Positions 7,878-16,348 are shown, numbered from the stretch's first letter. The stretch is 17,466 nt of DNA from an uncultured Bacteroidales bacterium (GCA_937915475.1 CALGIR010000207.1:1-17466), one strand, 5' to 3'. The notes: a model not told the origin generated them from the letters alone. Numbers and translations are program-made.

Positions 7878-7946
7878 ATTGAAGCATCTATAATCAACCT
7901 AAGCAATACTGGGAGGGGAGAAAATAGATTTTGCAACTAGCACCCC

Positions 7947-8081
7947 ATGAAGCCTGCGTGGATTATTGACCCATATGCCGAATTGTTATTACCTTTAAGA
8001 TGGCTTGTAGCAGTAGATAGTTCTACATTAGTTAACTTTTCTGCTGATTTTGTTACGGAATTCAATAATAAGTTCATCTAA
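7947..8081 (+). CDS. Small reading frame upstream of the ATP-grasp gene, doubtful
   Basis: An open frame of 44 codons (starting MKPAWIIDPYAELLLP, ending FNNKFI) lies in the 214-base gap before the next gene and stops 10 bases before its ATG. I recognise no family. It has a moderately hydrophobic middle but no clear signal or membrane helix. It could be a leader peptide, a real small gene or chance. The rest of this gap (7878-7946) holds no convincing promoter; TAGATTTTG at 7925-7933 resembles a -7 element with one extra base. Confidence 0.2.
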   Translation: MKPAWIIDPYAELLLPLRWLVAVDSSTLVNFSADFVTEFNNKFI

Positions 8082-8091
8082 CTTGTGCCGT

Positions 8092-11000
8092 ATGATGCCT
8101 AATTATCCCGACTATAACAGTGCATTTGCCCTCGGTTTTTCAGAAACAGCTTTCGATAAGCTTATGCAGAAACGCATTTACAGGGTGCTTCTTATTTGTA
8201 GCCACTACGATGCTTTTATGCTTGAGGAGGATGGGCGTATTGATGAGCAAATTTTCAATGAGTACGTTTCGCTTAGTTTACGGTATCCCCCACGTTTTAT
8301 CCAGGTACACTCTGCTCGTGAGGCACTTGAGGTTGTTCAAAGCGGAGAGCAAATAGAACTTATCATATCAATGCTAAACGTGGGTGAGGTGGATACCTTC
8401 GATTTAGCAAAGCAGATTAAGCGAAGGCTTCCCGATACACCCCTGGTGATTCTTACCCATTTCTCGCGTGAGGTATCGGCTCGACTAGAGAAAGAGGATT
8501 TAACGGGTATCGATTATGTTTTTAGCTGGCTGGGTAATGCCGATCTACTCCTAGCAATTATCAAACTAATTGAGGATAGGATGAATGCCGACCACGATAT
8601 TCTTGAGGTAGGTGTTCAGTCGATTATTGTGGTTGAGGATTCGGTTAGGTACTATTCAACCATACTCCCAATTCTTTATAAAACAGTGATGAGGCAAGCC
8701 CGAAGTTTTATGCAAGAAGCACTTAATGAGCATAAACGGGTGCTGCGCATGCGAGGCCGCCCTAAAATTCTGTTGGCAAAATCCTATGATGAAGCCATGG
8801 AACTCTACCAAAGGTACAAGCCTAATGTGCTTGGTTTAATATCCGACGTAAGTTTTAAGGTTAGTCAGCGTCGTGACCAGGAATCAAAATTAGGGCTCAA
8901 ACTGTGCGAGGAGGTTAGAAAGGACGATCCAAATTTACCCTTTCTGCTTCAAAGTTCTGATGAAACCAACAACGTTTATGCACAGCAAATGAAGGCTGGT
9001 TTTCTTCATAAGTATTCGCAAACCTACAATTTAGATTTGCGCGATTATGTAATTAACAATTTCGGCTTTGGCGATTTTGTTTTTTTTGATCCCAAAACAA
9101 ATAAAGAGATTTGTAGAGCCGAGGATTTATCGTCATTGCAGAAACTGCTCATTAACGTTCCCGACGATTCTTTAAGATATCACTCCGATCGCGATCACCT
9201 CTCTAAATGGCTTAATGCAAGGGCACTATTTATCATCGGACAGCTCTTTAAACCACTTTTAATACAGGATTTCGATAGTCTTAATGATGCGCGACTATTC
9301 CTTTATAAGGCTATATCGGCCTATAGGATGAACAAAAACAGGGGAGTAATCGCCATGTTTGACCGAAAACGTTTCGACGAGTACAGGTTTTTTTCGCGTA
9401 TTGGAAATGGTTCCATTGGCGGAAAAGCCAGAGGGTTAGCCTTTATTAATACTTTAATTAAGGATAATCATATCTACGATAAGTATCCCAATGTTGTAGT
9501 AGCCATTCCTCGAACGGTGGTGATTAGTACTGAGTTTTACGATGAGTTTATCGAATCTAACAATTTGTTTAAGGTAGGGGTTTCTGATATTCCTGATGAG
9601 CAGATACTGATCCATTTTGTTAACGGAACTCTATCACAAAGATTAATCGACGATTTGGAGGTAATGGTAAATATAATGAAGCATCCCATTGCAGTTCGAT
9701 CGTCAAGTAAACTTGAGGATTCCCATTACCAACCATTTACTGGAGTTTACTCAACATATATGGTGCCCAATGTCGATGACAAGGAGCGTATGCTTATAAT
9801 GCTTCAGCAGGCTATTAAAAGCGTTTATGCTTCGGTTTTTTTTAGGTCAAGCAAGGCATACATGGCTGCAACAAGCAATATTATTGACGAGGAGAAGATG
9901 GGGATTATACTTCAGAAGGTATGTGGAAATGAGCATAAAGGGATATTTTTACCTACACTGTCGGGTGTGGCTCGTTCCATTAACTTTTATCCCATTGGCT
10001 CCGAGAAACCCGAGCATGGTATTGCCTCGGTGGGTTTTGGTTTAGGTAAACTAATTGGCGAAGGAGAAGTTTCGTTACGTTTTTCACCCATGTATCCTAA
10101 AAAAATCTTACAGCTTTCGCAGCCCGACATGGCCCTCAAGCAAACACAAAAGGTTTTCTATGCGCTAGATATGGATCCTAAAAGTTTTTCGCCCTCAGTA
10201 GACGATGGGGTAAACATTAAGCGTTTGCAAGTTGCTGATGCCGTGGATATACCTGGCTTCGATCATGTGGCGTCAACTTTTAATTTTCAAGATCAGACCA
10301 TAAATGAGGGAGTTTATGGAGAAGGTGAAAAGTTGGTGAGTTTTGCCAATATCCTTAAGTATAACTCATTTCCTTTAGCCCAAATACTGAAAGATTTGCT
10401 TGAGGTAGGTCAGAAAGAGATGAATTGCCCAGTAGAGATTGAGTTTGCCGCAAACCTTAACGTGCCCAAGGGAACGCCTGCAGTTTTTAACTTCTTACAG
10501 ATTAGGCCAATAGTTGAAAATGAGCAAACTGATTATTTTCCATGGGAGAGTGTGAATAAAAGTGAGGTTTTAGTATACTCCCAATCGGCCTTGGGCCATG
10601 GACAGATTAATGGTATTCAAGATTTTGTTTATGTTATACCCAGCAGGTTCAACCCGGCACATACCAAAGAAATTGCCGCTGAACTTGAAAAGATTAACGA
10701 ATACTTTATGGAGAATAATCGCAACTATGTTTTGGTAGGGCCTGGCAGGTGGGGTAGTAGCGACCCGTGGCTTGGAGTTCCCGTAAAATGGTTGCAAATT
10801 TCCGAGGCTAGGGTGATTGTTGAGTCAGGTTTGGACGATTTTAGGATAGACCCCAGCCAGGGCACTCATTTTTTTCAAAGTCTCACATCGTTTAGGGTGG
10901 GCTATCTTACCATTAATCCCTATGTTAACGATGGAGTTTTTAATTTATCTTTTCTCGAAAAACAACCAGCATCATTCGAGACGGAACATGTTAGGTGTAT

Positions 11001-11109
11001 CCACTTTAATGAGCCCATGCTTATCCATATTGATGGGAAAAACAGTAAGGGAGTTGTATTCATACCTGGCAAGGGAAGTGATCTGGAAAACCCCGATAAC
11101 AATGATTAA
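8092..11109 (+). CDS. Receiver-like domains fused to a PEP synthase-type ATP-grasp domain
   Basis: From ATG 8092 (an adjacent ATG at 8095 is equally possible; the frame also runs back to a TTG at 8050) the protein has 1005 residues and no signal peptide. A first receiver-like fold (about 28-165) lacks the phosphoacceptor Asp: its beta-3 strand reads ELIISMLN. A second (about 176-311) keeps an acidic pair in VVEDS (181-184) and an Asp at 252 in LISDV. The central part (about 438-806) is the ATP-grasp domain of pyruvate phosphate dikinase/PEP synthase, with SIGGKARG, AVRSSSKLED and LQIRPI. The swivelling phosphohistidine domain and PEP-binding barrel are absent. In their place is a C-terminal module (about 816-1005) with GPGRWGSSDPWLGVPV (883-898) and SQGTHFF (922-928). 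It is annotated in related genomes as a PEP/pyruvate-binding domain protein, and its reaction is unknown to me. A cytoplasmic nucleotide-using sensor or regulator is an inference. Confidence 0.8.
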   Translation: MMPNYPDYNSAFALGFSETAFDKLMQKRIYRVLLICSHYDAFMLEEDGRIDEQIFNEYVSLSLRYPPRFIQVHSAREALEVVQSGEQIELIISMLNVGEVDTFDLAKQIKRRLPDTPLVILTHFSREVSARLEKEDLTGIDYVFSWLGNADLLLAIIKLIEDRMNADHDILEVGVQSIIVVEDSVRYYSTILPILYKTVMRQARSFMQEALNEHKRVLRMRGRPKILLAKSYDEAMELYQRYKPNVLGLISDVSFKVSQRRDQESKLGLKLCEEVRKDDPNLPFLLQSSDETNNVYAQQMKAGFLHKYSQTYNLDLRDYVINNFGFGDFVFFDPKTNKEICRAEDLSSLQKLLINVPDDSLRYHSDRDHLSKWLNARALFIIGQLFKPLLIQDFDSLNDARLFLYKAISAYRMNKNRGVIAMFDRKRFDEYRFFSRIGNGSIGGKARGLAFINTLIKDNHIYDKYPNVVVAIPRTVVISTEFYDEFIESNNLFKVGVSDIPDEQILIHFVNGTLSQRLIDDLEVMVNIMKHPIAVRSSSKLEDSHYQPFTGVYSTYMVPNVDDKERMLIMLQQAIKSVYASVFFRSSKAYMAATSNIIDEEKMGIILQKVCGNEHKGIFLPTLSGVARSINFYPIGSEKPEHGIASVGFGLGKLIGEGEVSLRFSPMYPKKILQLSQPDMALKQTQKVFYALDMDPKSFSPSVDDGVNIKRLQVADAVDIPGFDHVASTFNFQDQTINEGVYGEGEKLVSFANILKYNSFPLAQILKDLLEVGQKEMNCPVEIEFAANLNVPKGTPAVFNFLQIRPIVENEQTDYFPWESVNKSEVLVYSQSALGHGQINGIQDFVYVIPSRFNPAHTKEIAAELEKINEYFMENNRNYVLVGPGRWGSSDPWLGVPVKWLQISEARVIVESGLDDFRIDPSQGTHFFQSLTSFRVGYLTINPYVNDGVFNLSFLEKQPASFETEHVRCIHFNEPMLIHIDGKNSKGVVFIPGKGSDLENPDNND

Positions 11110-11130
11110 ACTAGGGTAAACCTGTTTAAT
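11105..11130 (+). terminator. Inverted repeat over the stop of the ATP-grasp gene
   Basis: ATTAAAC (11105-11111) pairs with GTTTAAT (11124-11130), and AGG (11113-11115) with CCT (11121-11123), leaving one unpaired T and a 5-base loop. It covers the stop codon. No T run follows, so it may be only a weak terminator or a 3' end stabiliser. Confidence 0.35.
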
Positions 11131-11156
11131 ATCATATATTTATACAATGTATTTCC

Positions 11157-11187
11157 TTTGATTACTCGTTTATTAATCTGAAATTTA
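11157..11187 (+). promoter_or_regulatory. Possible promoter for gdhA
   Basis: TTTG at 11157-11160 is a perfect -33 element. Nineteen bases later GAAATTTA (11180-11187) agrees with TAnnTTTG at A and TTT but not at the first and last bases. The spacing is exact, which supports the call. It would give a leader of about 75 bases containing a small ATGGG/CCCAT repeat (11201-11217). Confidence 0.4.
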
Positions 11188-11267
11188 CAGCTGTTTACAA
11201 ATGGGAGAAAACCCCATACTGGTAATACTAATTTTATCTTATTATAATCACTTAAATTGTTTCAGAA

Positions 11268-12608
11268 ATGGATGCAAAAAAAATTATGGCCGATCTTGAA
11301 AAGAGGCACCCTGGTGAGAAAGAATTTTTACAAGCTGTTCACGAGGTTGTTGAGTCTGTTCAAGACGTTTACAACAAAAACCCAAAGTTCGAAGCTCATA
11401 AAATTATGGAGCGTATTGTTGAGCCCGATCGCGTATTTACTTTTAAGGTACCTTGGGCAGACGACGAGGGTAACATTCATGTGAACATTGGTTACCGCGT
11501 ACAGTTTAACGGTGCCATTGGGCCATACAAAGGCGGAATCCGTTTCCACCCAAGTGTAACCCTTTCATCGCTTAAATTCTTAGGATTTGAGCAAACTTTC
11601 AAGAACGCTTTAACTACATTGCCCATGGGTGGTGGTAAAGGTGGTTCCGATTTTAATCCCAAAGGACGCAGCGACAACGAAATTATGCGCTTCTGCCAAG
11701 CATTTATGCTTGAGCTATGGAAGTACATTGGTGCTGAGACCGACGTACCCGCTGGTGATATAGGTGTTGGTGCACGCGAAGTTGGTTACATGTACGGAAT
11801 GTATAAGAAACTAGCAGGCAACCATACTGGTGTTTTCACTGGTAAAGGCTTAAACTGGGGTGGATCTCTGATTCGTCCTGAGGCTACTGGTTTTGGTGCA
11901 GTTTATTTCCTCGACCATATGCTTAAAACTGCTAAGGATACCATTAAAGGTAAAACTATTGCGGTTTCTGGTTTTGGTAACGTTGCTTGGGGTGCTGTAA
12001 CAAAAGCTACTGAATTAGGTGGTAAAGTTGTGGCTATTTCTGGTCCTGATGGTTATATTTATGATGAGGCTGGTGTTAGCGGTGAGAAAATTGATTACAT
12101 GTTAGAGTTACGTAACTCTAATCAGGATGTAGTTGAGCCTTACGCTAAAAAATTCCCAGGTTCTAAATTTGTTGCTGGTAAAAAACCATGGGAAGTAAAG
12201 GTTGATATTGCTATGCCTTGTGCTATCCAAAACGAACTTAATGGCGACGATGCTGCCACTCTTATTAAGAATGGTGTTAAAACCGTAGCCGAAGTTTCTA
12301 ACATGGGTTGTACTCCAGAGGCCATTGAAGCGTTTATTAAGGGCAAAATTAATTTTGCTCCTGGTAAAGCAGTTAATGCTGGTGGCGTTGCTACTTCTGG
12401 TCTTGAGATGACTCAAAACAGCCAAAAATTAGCTTGGACACGTGAAGAGGTTGATGCTAAACTTAAGCAAATTATGGAGAATATCCATACAGCTTGTGTT
12501 ACACATGGTACTGGTGCTGATGGTTACATCAACTACGTAAATGGAGCAAACATTGCTGGTTTTATGAAAGTTGCCAATGCAATGTGCGACCTTGGTTTGG
12601 TAATGTAA
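11268..12608 (+). CDS. gdhA: NADP-type glutamate dehydrogenase
   Basis: This 446-residue protein has the full length of hexameric GdhA, which makes glutamate from 2-oxoglutarate, ammonia and reduced nicotinamide cofactor in the cytoplasm. The substrate domain shows GPYKGGIRFHP (Lys88), KFLGFEQTFKNALT (Lys112 in FKNA) and PMGGGKGGSDF, whose Lys124 is the catalytic lysine. PAGDIGVGAREVG (161-173) holds the catalytic-site Asp164. The cofactor domain has the Rossmann turn SGFGNVAWG (234-242). The sequence motifs are those of the bacterial NADP-dependent class; cofactor choice itself is inferred. Codons in the second half are strongly biased to GGT, GCT and GTT, unlike the neighbours, which suggests high expression. 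The gene stands alone, with its own leader and a strong terminator, and is probably a main route of ammonium assimilation here. Confidence 0.95.
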   Translation: MDAKKIMADLEKRHPGEKEFLQAVHEVVESVQDVYNKNPKFEAHKIMERIVEPDRVFTFKVPWADDEGNIHVNIGYRVQFNGAIGPYKGGIRFHPSVTLSSLKFLGFEQTFKNALTTLPMGGGKGGSDFNPKGRSDNEIMRFCQAFMLELWKYIGAETDVPAGDIGVGAREVGYMYGMYKKLAGNHTGVFTGKGLNWGGSLIRPEATGFGAVYFLDHMLKTAKDTIKGKTIAVSGFGNVAWGAVTKATELGGKVVAISGPDGYIYDEAGVSGEKIDYMLELRNSNQDVVEPYAKKFPGSKFVAGKKPWEVKVDIAMPCAIQNELNGDDAATLIKNGVKTVAEVSNMGCTPEAIEAFIKGKINFAPGKAVNAGGVATSGLEMTQNSQKLAWTREEVDAKLKQIMENIHTACVTHGTGADGYINYVNGANIAGFMKVANAMCDLGLVM

Positions 12609-12628
12609 TTGTACAATATTTATATAGT

Positions 12629-12657
12629 AAAAAAGGGGGCTTTGGCTCCCTTTTTTT
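12629..12657 (+). terminator. Rho-independent terminator after gdhA
   Basis: AAAAAGGGGGC (12630-12640) pairs with GCTCCCTTTTT (12645-12655), with one G-T wobble, around a 4-base TTTG loop, and ends in a run of seven T. It begins 22 bases after the gdhA stop. This is the strongest terminator in the window; the A run on its left side means it could also work for - strand transcripts. Confidence 0.9.
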
Positions 12658-12749
12658 ATTCTCATTCAAAAAGGTGTTTAATTTTGTGGTGATATTTAAT
12701 TGTATAAATCCTCATCTCTCCACTATATGAGGTCTCACGATTACTTTGG

Positions 12750-12780
12750 GTTGAGGAGAAATGAATAGGAAGTAGATTTG
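12750..12780 (+). promoter_or_regulatory. Bacteroidota-type promoter for the OsmC-family gene
   Basis: TAGATTTG (12773-12780) matches TAnnTTTG at every fixed base. GTTG at 12750-12753 stands 19 bases upstream as the -33 element; a perfect TTTG lies slightly further up at 12745-12748. The ATG at 12807 follows after about 26 bases of A-rich leader. Confidence 0.6.
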
Positions 12781-12806
12781 TTTTTAACTAAAAAGCAAAA
12801 GTATTT

Positions 12807-13217
12807 ATGTCAACATCAAAAATAGTTTATCTTGGAGAACTACGTGCAGAGGCAGTTCATACCCTTTCGGGTAACAGCTTAACCACCGATGCGCCGCCCG
12901 ATAATCAGGGGAAAGGCCAATTCTTCTCGCCAACCGATTTGCTCGCAACATCACTGGGAATGTGCATGCTGACTATTATGGGGATAAATGCCCGAACTCA
13001 CGGTTTTAATATAGACGGTACTAAGGTTGATATTACAAAGATTATGGGAACTAACCCCCGAAGGGTTGTTGAGGTTGTTGTTAACTTTACCTTTCCACAT
13101 AATAGATACTCAGCCAAAGAGCGCAAGTTAATAGAACTGGCAGCAAAGGAATGTCCTGTTGCCAATAGCCTTCATCCCGATTTAAAACAAACAGTGAGGT
13201 ACGGGTTTACCGATTAA
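12807..13217 (+). CDS. OsmC-family protein
   Basis: A 136-residue cytoplasmic protein of the OsmC/Ohr fold, of usual length. The two family cysteines are present: Cys53 in SLGMCML and Cys116 in KECPVANSL. FFSPTDLLATSLG (39-51) is the typical helix that carries the first cysteine. Members reduce organic hydroperoxides with these two cysteines, but many of the YhfA-like/OsmC subgroup have no proven substrate. The short N-terminal strand and the ECPVANSLH sequence look more like the general OsmC group than Ohr, so the substrate is left open. It has its own promoter and appears monocistronic. An oxidative stress role is inferred from the family only. Confidence 0.88.
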   Translation: MSTSKIVYLGELRAEAVHTLSGNSLTTDAPPDNQGKGQFFSPTDLLATSLGMCMLTIMGINARTHGFNIDGTKVDITKIMGTNPRRVVEVVVNFTFPHNRYSAKERKLIELAAKECPVANSLHPDLKQTVRYGFTD

Positions 13218-13241
13218 TAGAAAATTTCAAAAAACCTTTTT

Positions 13242-13269
13242 GCCCGAGTAGATTAGTCTCTGTTCGGGC
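13242..13269. repeat. Inverted repeat after the OsmC-family gene
   Basis: GCCCGA (13242-13247) pairs with TCGGGC (13264-13269) around a 16-base loop, 24 bases after the OsmC stop. No T run follows on either strand, so a terminator role is only possible. The rest of the gap up to 13453 is AT-rich, carries stops in the frame I followed and shows no gene; the missing front of the adjacent kinase pseudogene cannot be found in it. Confidence 0.4.
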
Positions 13270-13453
13270 CTTGTGGTTAGTTTCCTAATGGGGAGAGTTG
13301 TTTGTTTGCCTGTAACCGTTAACTTATAGGGGTATGATGAGGTAAATCATTTTATTAATGCATGATTTTTAGCATTTTAAAGTCGCTATTTACGTAATTT
13401 TATTAGGTAAATATGCGCTACGTTACTTGACAATGCACTAATACCCAAGGCTA

Positions 13454-14134
13454 ATGCTTATTATAGATTCGTATGCAGTTATCGACGATTTAATTATGTT
13501 TTCGGTAACAGGTACAGGCCAAGGAATTTCAAATAGCGACCAAAAGTTGATTTTCGAACGTTTTAGGCAGGCTGAAGCTAAACCTAAGAAGAATTATGGG
13601 GGAACAGGTCTAGGACTATCAATTTGTAAGGCGTTTACCGACTTGCTTGGAGGTTCCATTGGAGTTGAATCGGAGCCCAATAAAGGGTCGCGTTTTTACT
13701 TTACTATTCCGTATAAACCCATTACTGTTAATTTTAACAGTATTGTAAAAAGCAAGGTACAGTATGACTTTAAGGGTATTAAAATTTTAGTTGCCGAAGA
13801 TGAACCTGCCAATATATTCTACATTACCGAGATACTAGCAGAAACTGGCGCTATGGTTATATAAGCTGAAGATGGAGCAGTGGTTATTGAGCAGTTTAAT
13901 CTGAATCAGGATATTGATATTATTTTGATGGATGTTAAAATGCCAAACCTCGAAGGTGTTGAGGCAACAAGGATAATAAGGGGTCTTAATAAGGATGTCC
14001 CAATTATTGCCCTAACGGCCTATGCCATGTCTGGCGATAAGGAGAAATACATAAAACTTGGGTTTAATGTTTATCATACAAAGCCAATTGTTCGTGACGA
14101 ATTACTGTCCATTATCAATCATCTTATAAAATAA
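13454..14134 (+). pseudogene. Remnant of a hybrid histidine kinase (ATPase end plus receiver)
   Basis: The frame encodes only the last part of a hybrid sensor kinase. First comes the C-terminal half of the HATPase domain: FERFRQAE (F box) and GGTGLGLSICKAF (G2 box). Then a receiver domain has ILVAEDEPAN, the phosphoacceptor strand IILMDVKMP, the switch threonine in IALTAYAM and the lysine in HTKPI. Three defects show decay. There is no HisKA or N box upstream, and an in-frame TAA lies just before the ATG (13439-13441). The G1 box reads TGTGQG where DTGxG is expected, a Gly codon GGT at 13511-13513 in place of the ATP-site Asp. A TAA at 13862-13864 interrupts the receiver after GAMVI, while the same frame continues at once as AEDGAVVIEQF to the stop at 14132-14134. 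No product with kinase activity can be made. Confidence 0.85.
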
Positions 14135-14279
14135 AATTTAACCTATGATTGTTTGGATAGTCTTATTGAAGATTATAACTTGTGCTTTTAGCATAAATGT
14201 AGCACTTGCCGATTAGTTTGCACTGATTGTTTAGGTCGCTGATAATGAGACCATAAAAGAAATAAATTATTTTTTTAAA

Positions 14280-15827
14280 ATGAAAAGTAGATGGTTTAGA
14301 ATATCAGCAATCTTTGGGGTTTTATGCTTTATCTTGTCAATACTAAGTATTGAATTTAAAATCGAGAATACCACAATCACCTTAACGTGGTCAGTGGTCT
14401 TTCCAATTATTGTAAGCTTGGCATACGGTACCCGTGGAGCAATTGTTTCAGGTATTTTTGGCGCTATATGGATTCCCGTTATACTGTGGCCAGAAAATGA
14501 ATGGGGGCTTATTCCAAATATTATTGCTTATGGGCTTTTCTATTTGCTAATTGGGTTTAATGGCGAGAACTCTAATAAAGAAGGATCAAAGTTGCGAAAA
14601 GCCGTGTTCTCAACAATGACTTTTTTAGTATTATACCTTTTTTTATATCTATTTGTGTTTAGATGGATACTGAATCATACAGGTGAGTACATTTCATATA
14701 AAACAGTTTTTGTTATTATTATCAAAAACATTATCATCTTTATAATTGTACTAGTATTTGGCGAATCTCTTTTACGGACCAACTCATTACGTAAATTATT
14801 ACAATTAAAAGTTAATGTTTACGGAAGAAATAATCTTAAGCTTATTGTATTTGGTTTTTTTACTTCGATTTTCATATGGGGTGCTTTTGTCCTGTTATAT
14901 CATTTATTTAGCCCAAAAGGGACAGAAAGAGAATATACTGAGTTGTTGTTTATAATATTGTTTTTTAGCTCAGGTATTATATCAAGATGGTTAATATTTG
15001 CATCAGAAAAGCAAATAAAAGCTGAACTCAGGCTCATAGAATTTAAAGACCAGCTAGAGGACCTTGTTCAAGTACGTACAAGAGAGCTTGAAGAGACGAT
15101 TGAAAACTTAAAAACAACTAAGGCATCATTAATTCGAGCAGATAAAATGGCATCGTTAGGCACATTAACAGCAGGTGTGGCTCACGAAGTAAATAACCCA
15201 TTAAACTTTCTAAAAGGTGCTTATGATGGTCTATCTAGTTATTTTAAAAAACACGGCAGCTTAGAAAAAGATAAAACAGAATTATTGGTTAGTAGTATGA
15301 ATATTGGCATTGAGCGAATTTCTGGTATAGTTCAAGGATTGAATCAGCTTAGTCGCAATAATAAGAACATGGATGAAGATTGTGATATTCATTCTATTTT
15401 AGAGAACTGCTTTGTAATACTTAACAGCAAAACAAAATATAAAGTTAATATTGTAACGAAATATTCTCATGAAAAAATCTTTGTCAAGGGTAATGTTGGG
15501 AAAATTCATCAAGTATTTTTTAATTTACTAACAAATTCAATACAATCTATACCTGATAAAGGCGAAATTATTGCTAAAACCAAGATTGAGGGTAATGATG
15601 CAATTGTCGAAATTATAGATACTGGAATGGGAATTGAAAAGAAAAATCTAGAACAATTAACCGACCCGTTTTTTACAACAAAATCACCAGGCGAAGGTAC
15701 AGGGCTAGGGCTCTCAGTAACCTATTCAATTATTATGGAGCACAACGGTACCATTGAATTTGAATCGGAGTTTGGAGTAGGAACCAAAGTTATTATAAGG
15801 TTACCAATTAACTTGAAAAAAGGATAA
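14280..15827 (+). CDS. Membrane sensor histidine kinase
   Basis: A 515-residue kinase, apparently intact. The N-terminal half (about 8-240) is very hydrophobic, with about seven or eight likely membrane helices and little periplasmic sequence, so it may sense a membrane or small-molecule signal; I do not recognise the sensor family. A coiled-coil linker (about 242-288) leads to the H box ASLGTLTAGVAHEVNNPL with phosphoacceptor His302. The ATPase domain has the N box (Asn415 and Asn419 in FNLLTNS), G1 DTGMG (447-451), F box DPFFTTK (462-468) and G2 GTGLGLS (473-479). The H and N boxes resemble the NtrB/ZraS-like kinases. The response regulator gene starts one base after its stop, so they form a two-component pair. 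The sequence is more AT-rich than the genes on the left. Confidence 0.9.
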   Translation: MKSRWFRISAIFGVLCFILSILSIEFKIENTTITLTWSVVFPIIVSLAYGTRGAIVSGIFGAIWIPVILWPENEWGLIPNIIAYGLFYLLIGFNGENSNKEGSKLRKAVFSTMTFLVLYLFLYLFVFRWILNHTGEYISYKTVFVIIIKNIIIFIIVLVFGESLLRTNSLRKLLQLKVNVYGRNNLKLIVFGFFTSIFIWGAFVLLYHLFSPKGTEREYTELLFIILFFSSGIISRWLIFASEKQIKAELRLIEFKDQLEDLVQVRTRELEETIENLKTTKASLIRADKMASLGTLTAGVAHEVNNPLNFLKGAYDGLSSYFKKHGSLEKDKTELLVSSMNIGIERISGIVQGLNQLSRNNKNMDEDCDIHSILENCFVILNSKTKYKVNIVTKYSHEKIFVKGNVGKIHQVFFNLLTNSIQSIPDKGEIIAKTKIEGNDAIVEIIDTGMGIEKKNLEQLTDPFFTTKSPGEGTGLGLSVTYSIIMEHNGTIEFESEFGVGTKVIIRLPINLKKG

Positions 15828-15828
15828 A

Positions 15829-16194
15829 ATGAGTGAGAAAATTAAAATGCTATATGTTGATGATGAGTCAATTAACCTACAGCTTTTTGAGGTAAATTTC
15901 AGCGAGAATTATACTGTTCTTACTGCTGATAATGGTTTTTCTGGACTTGAACTACTAGAAAACGACACAGATATTTCAGTAGTAATCAGCGACATGAGAA
16001 TGCCAAAGATGGATGGTTTAGAATTTATAAAAAAAGCAAGAGACAAATTTCCTCAAAAGCGGTTTTATTTATTAACTGGTTTTGATATGACCGATGAGAT
16101 TAAGGAAGCATTAGATAAAGGACTAATTATTAAGTGTTTTAGAAAACCATACAACAAAAATGAAATTGAGCGTGCCATAAAAGAGGTAAGTTGA
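15829..16194 (+). CDS. Single-domain response regulator, partner of the kinase
   Basis: A 121-residue receiver domain with nothing after it. The acidic pair is Asp11-Asp12 (YVDDES), the phosphoacceptor is Asp55 in VVISDMRMP, the switch threonine is Thr83 in LLTGFD and the conserved lysine is Lys106 in RKPY. All residues needed for phosphorylation are present. It lacks a DNA-binding or enzymatic output domain, so it must act through protein contacts or as a link in a phosphorelay, as CheY-like proteins do. It starts one base after the kinase stop, which implies translational coupling and that this kinase is its phosphate donor. The LLTGF and RKPYN motifs resemble receivers of the HD-GYP regulator type, but no such domain follows. 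Confidence 0.9.
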   Translation: MSEKIKMLYVDDESINLQLFEVNFSENYTVLTADNGFSGLELLENDTDISVVISDMRMPKMDGLEFIKKARDKFPQKRFYLLTGFDMTDEIKEALDKGLIIKCFRKPYNKNEIERAIKEVS

Positions 16195-16233
16195 TGCAAT
16201 AAATAACTGACATCAACATACACTCAACTGTAA

Positions 16234-16268
16234 ATACTAAGTGTCATTCAGAATTCTCAGTTTAGTAT
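16234..16268. repeat. Short inverted repeat between response regulator and sensor remnant
   Basis: ATACTAA (16234-16240) is mirrored by TTAGTAT (16262-16268), with GAATTC in between. It lies 40 bases after the response regulator stop. It has no T run. It may be a weak transcript end or an operator; chance is possible in such AT-rich DNA. Confidence 0.25.
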
Positions 16269-16348
16269 AACAAAACGAAGCAAGTATATTGGTACCTAAA
16301 TAGTAACAGGAAGCAATATGAGGAGGTTCTTCTAAAAACAAATGTGCA

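Noticed and set aside
13218..13453. Search for the missing N-terminal part of the hybrid kinase
   Set aside because: I saw no H box, N box or PAS-like sequence in the translations I tried by eye; the gap appears non-coding.
13862..13864. Programmed readthrough or recoded TAA in the receiver domain
   Set aside because: TAA ends other intact genes in this window normally, and the same gene has other defects, so decay is the simpler reading.
16321..16326. AGGAGG as ribosome binding site for the sensor remnant
   Set aside because: It is 22 bases before the ATG at 16349, too far, and genes in this phylum seldom use such sites; it is part of a short ATG AGG AGG TTC TTC TAA frame.
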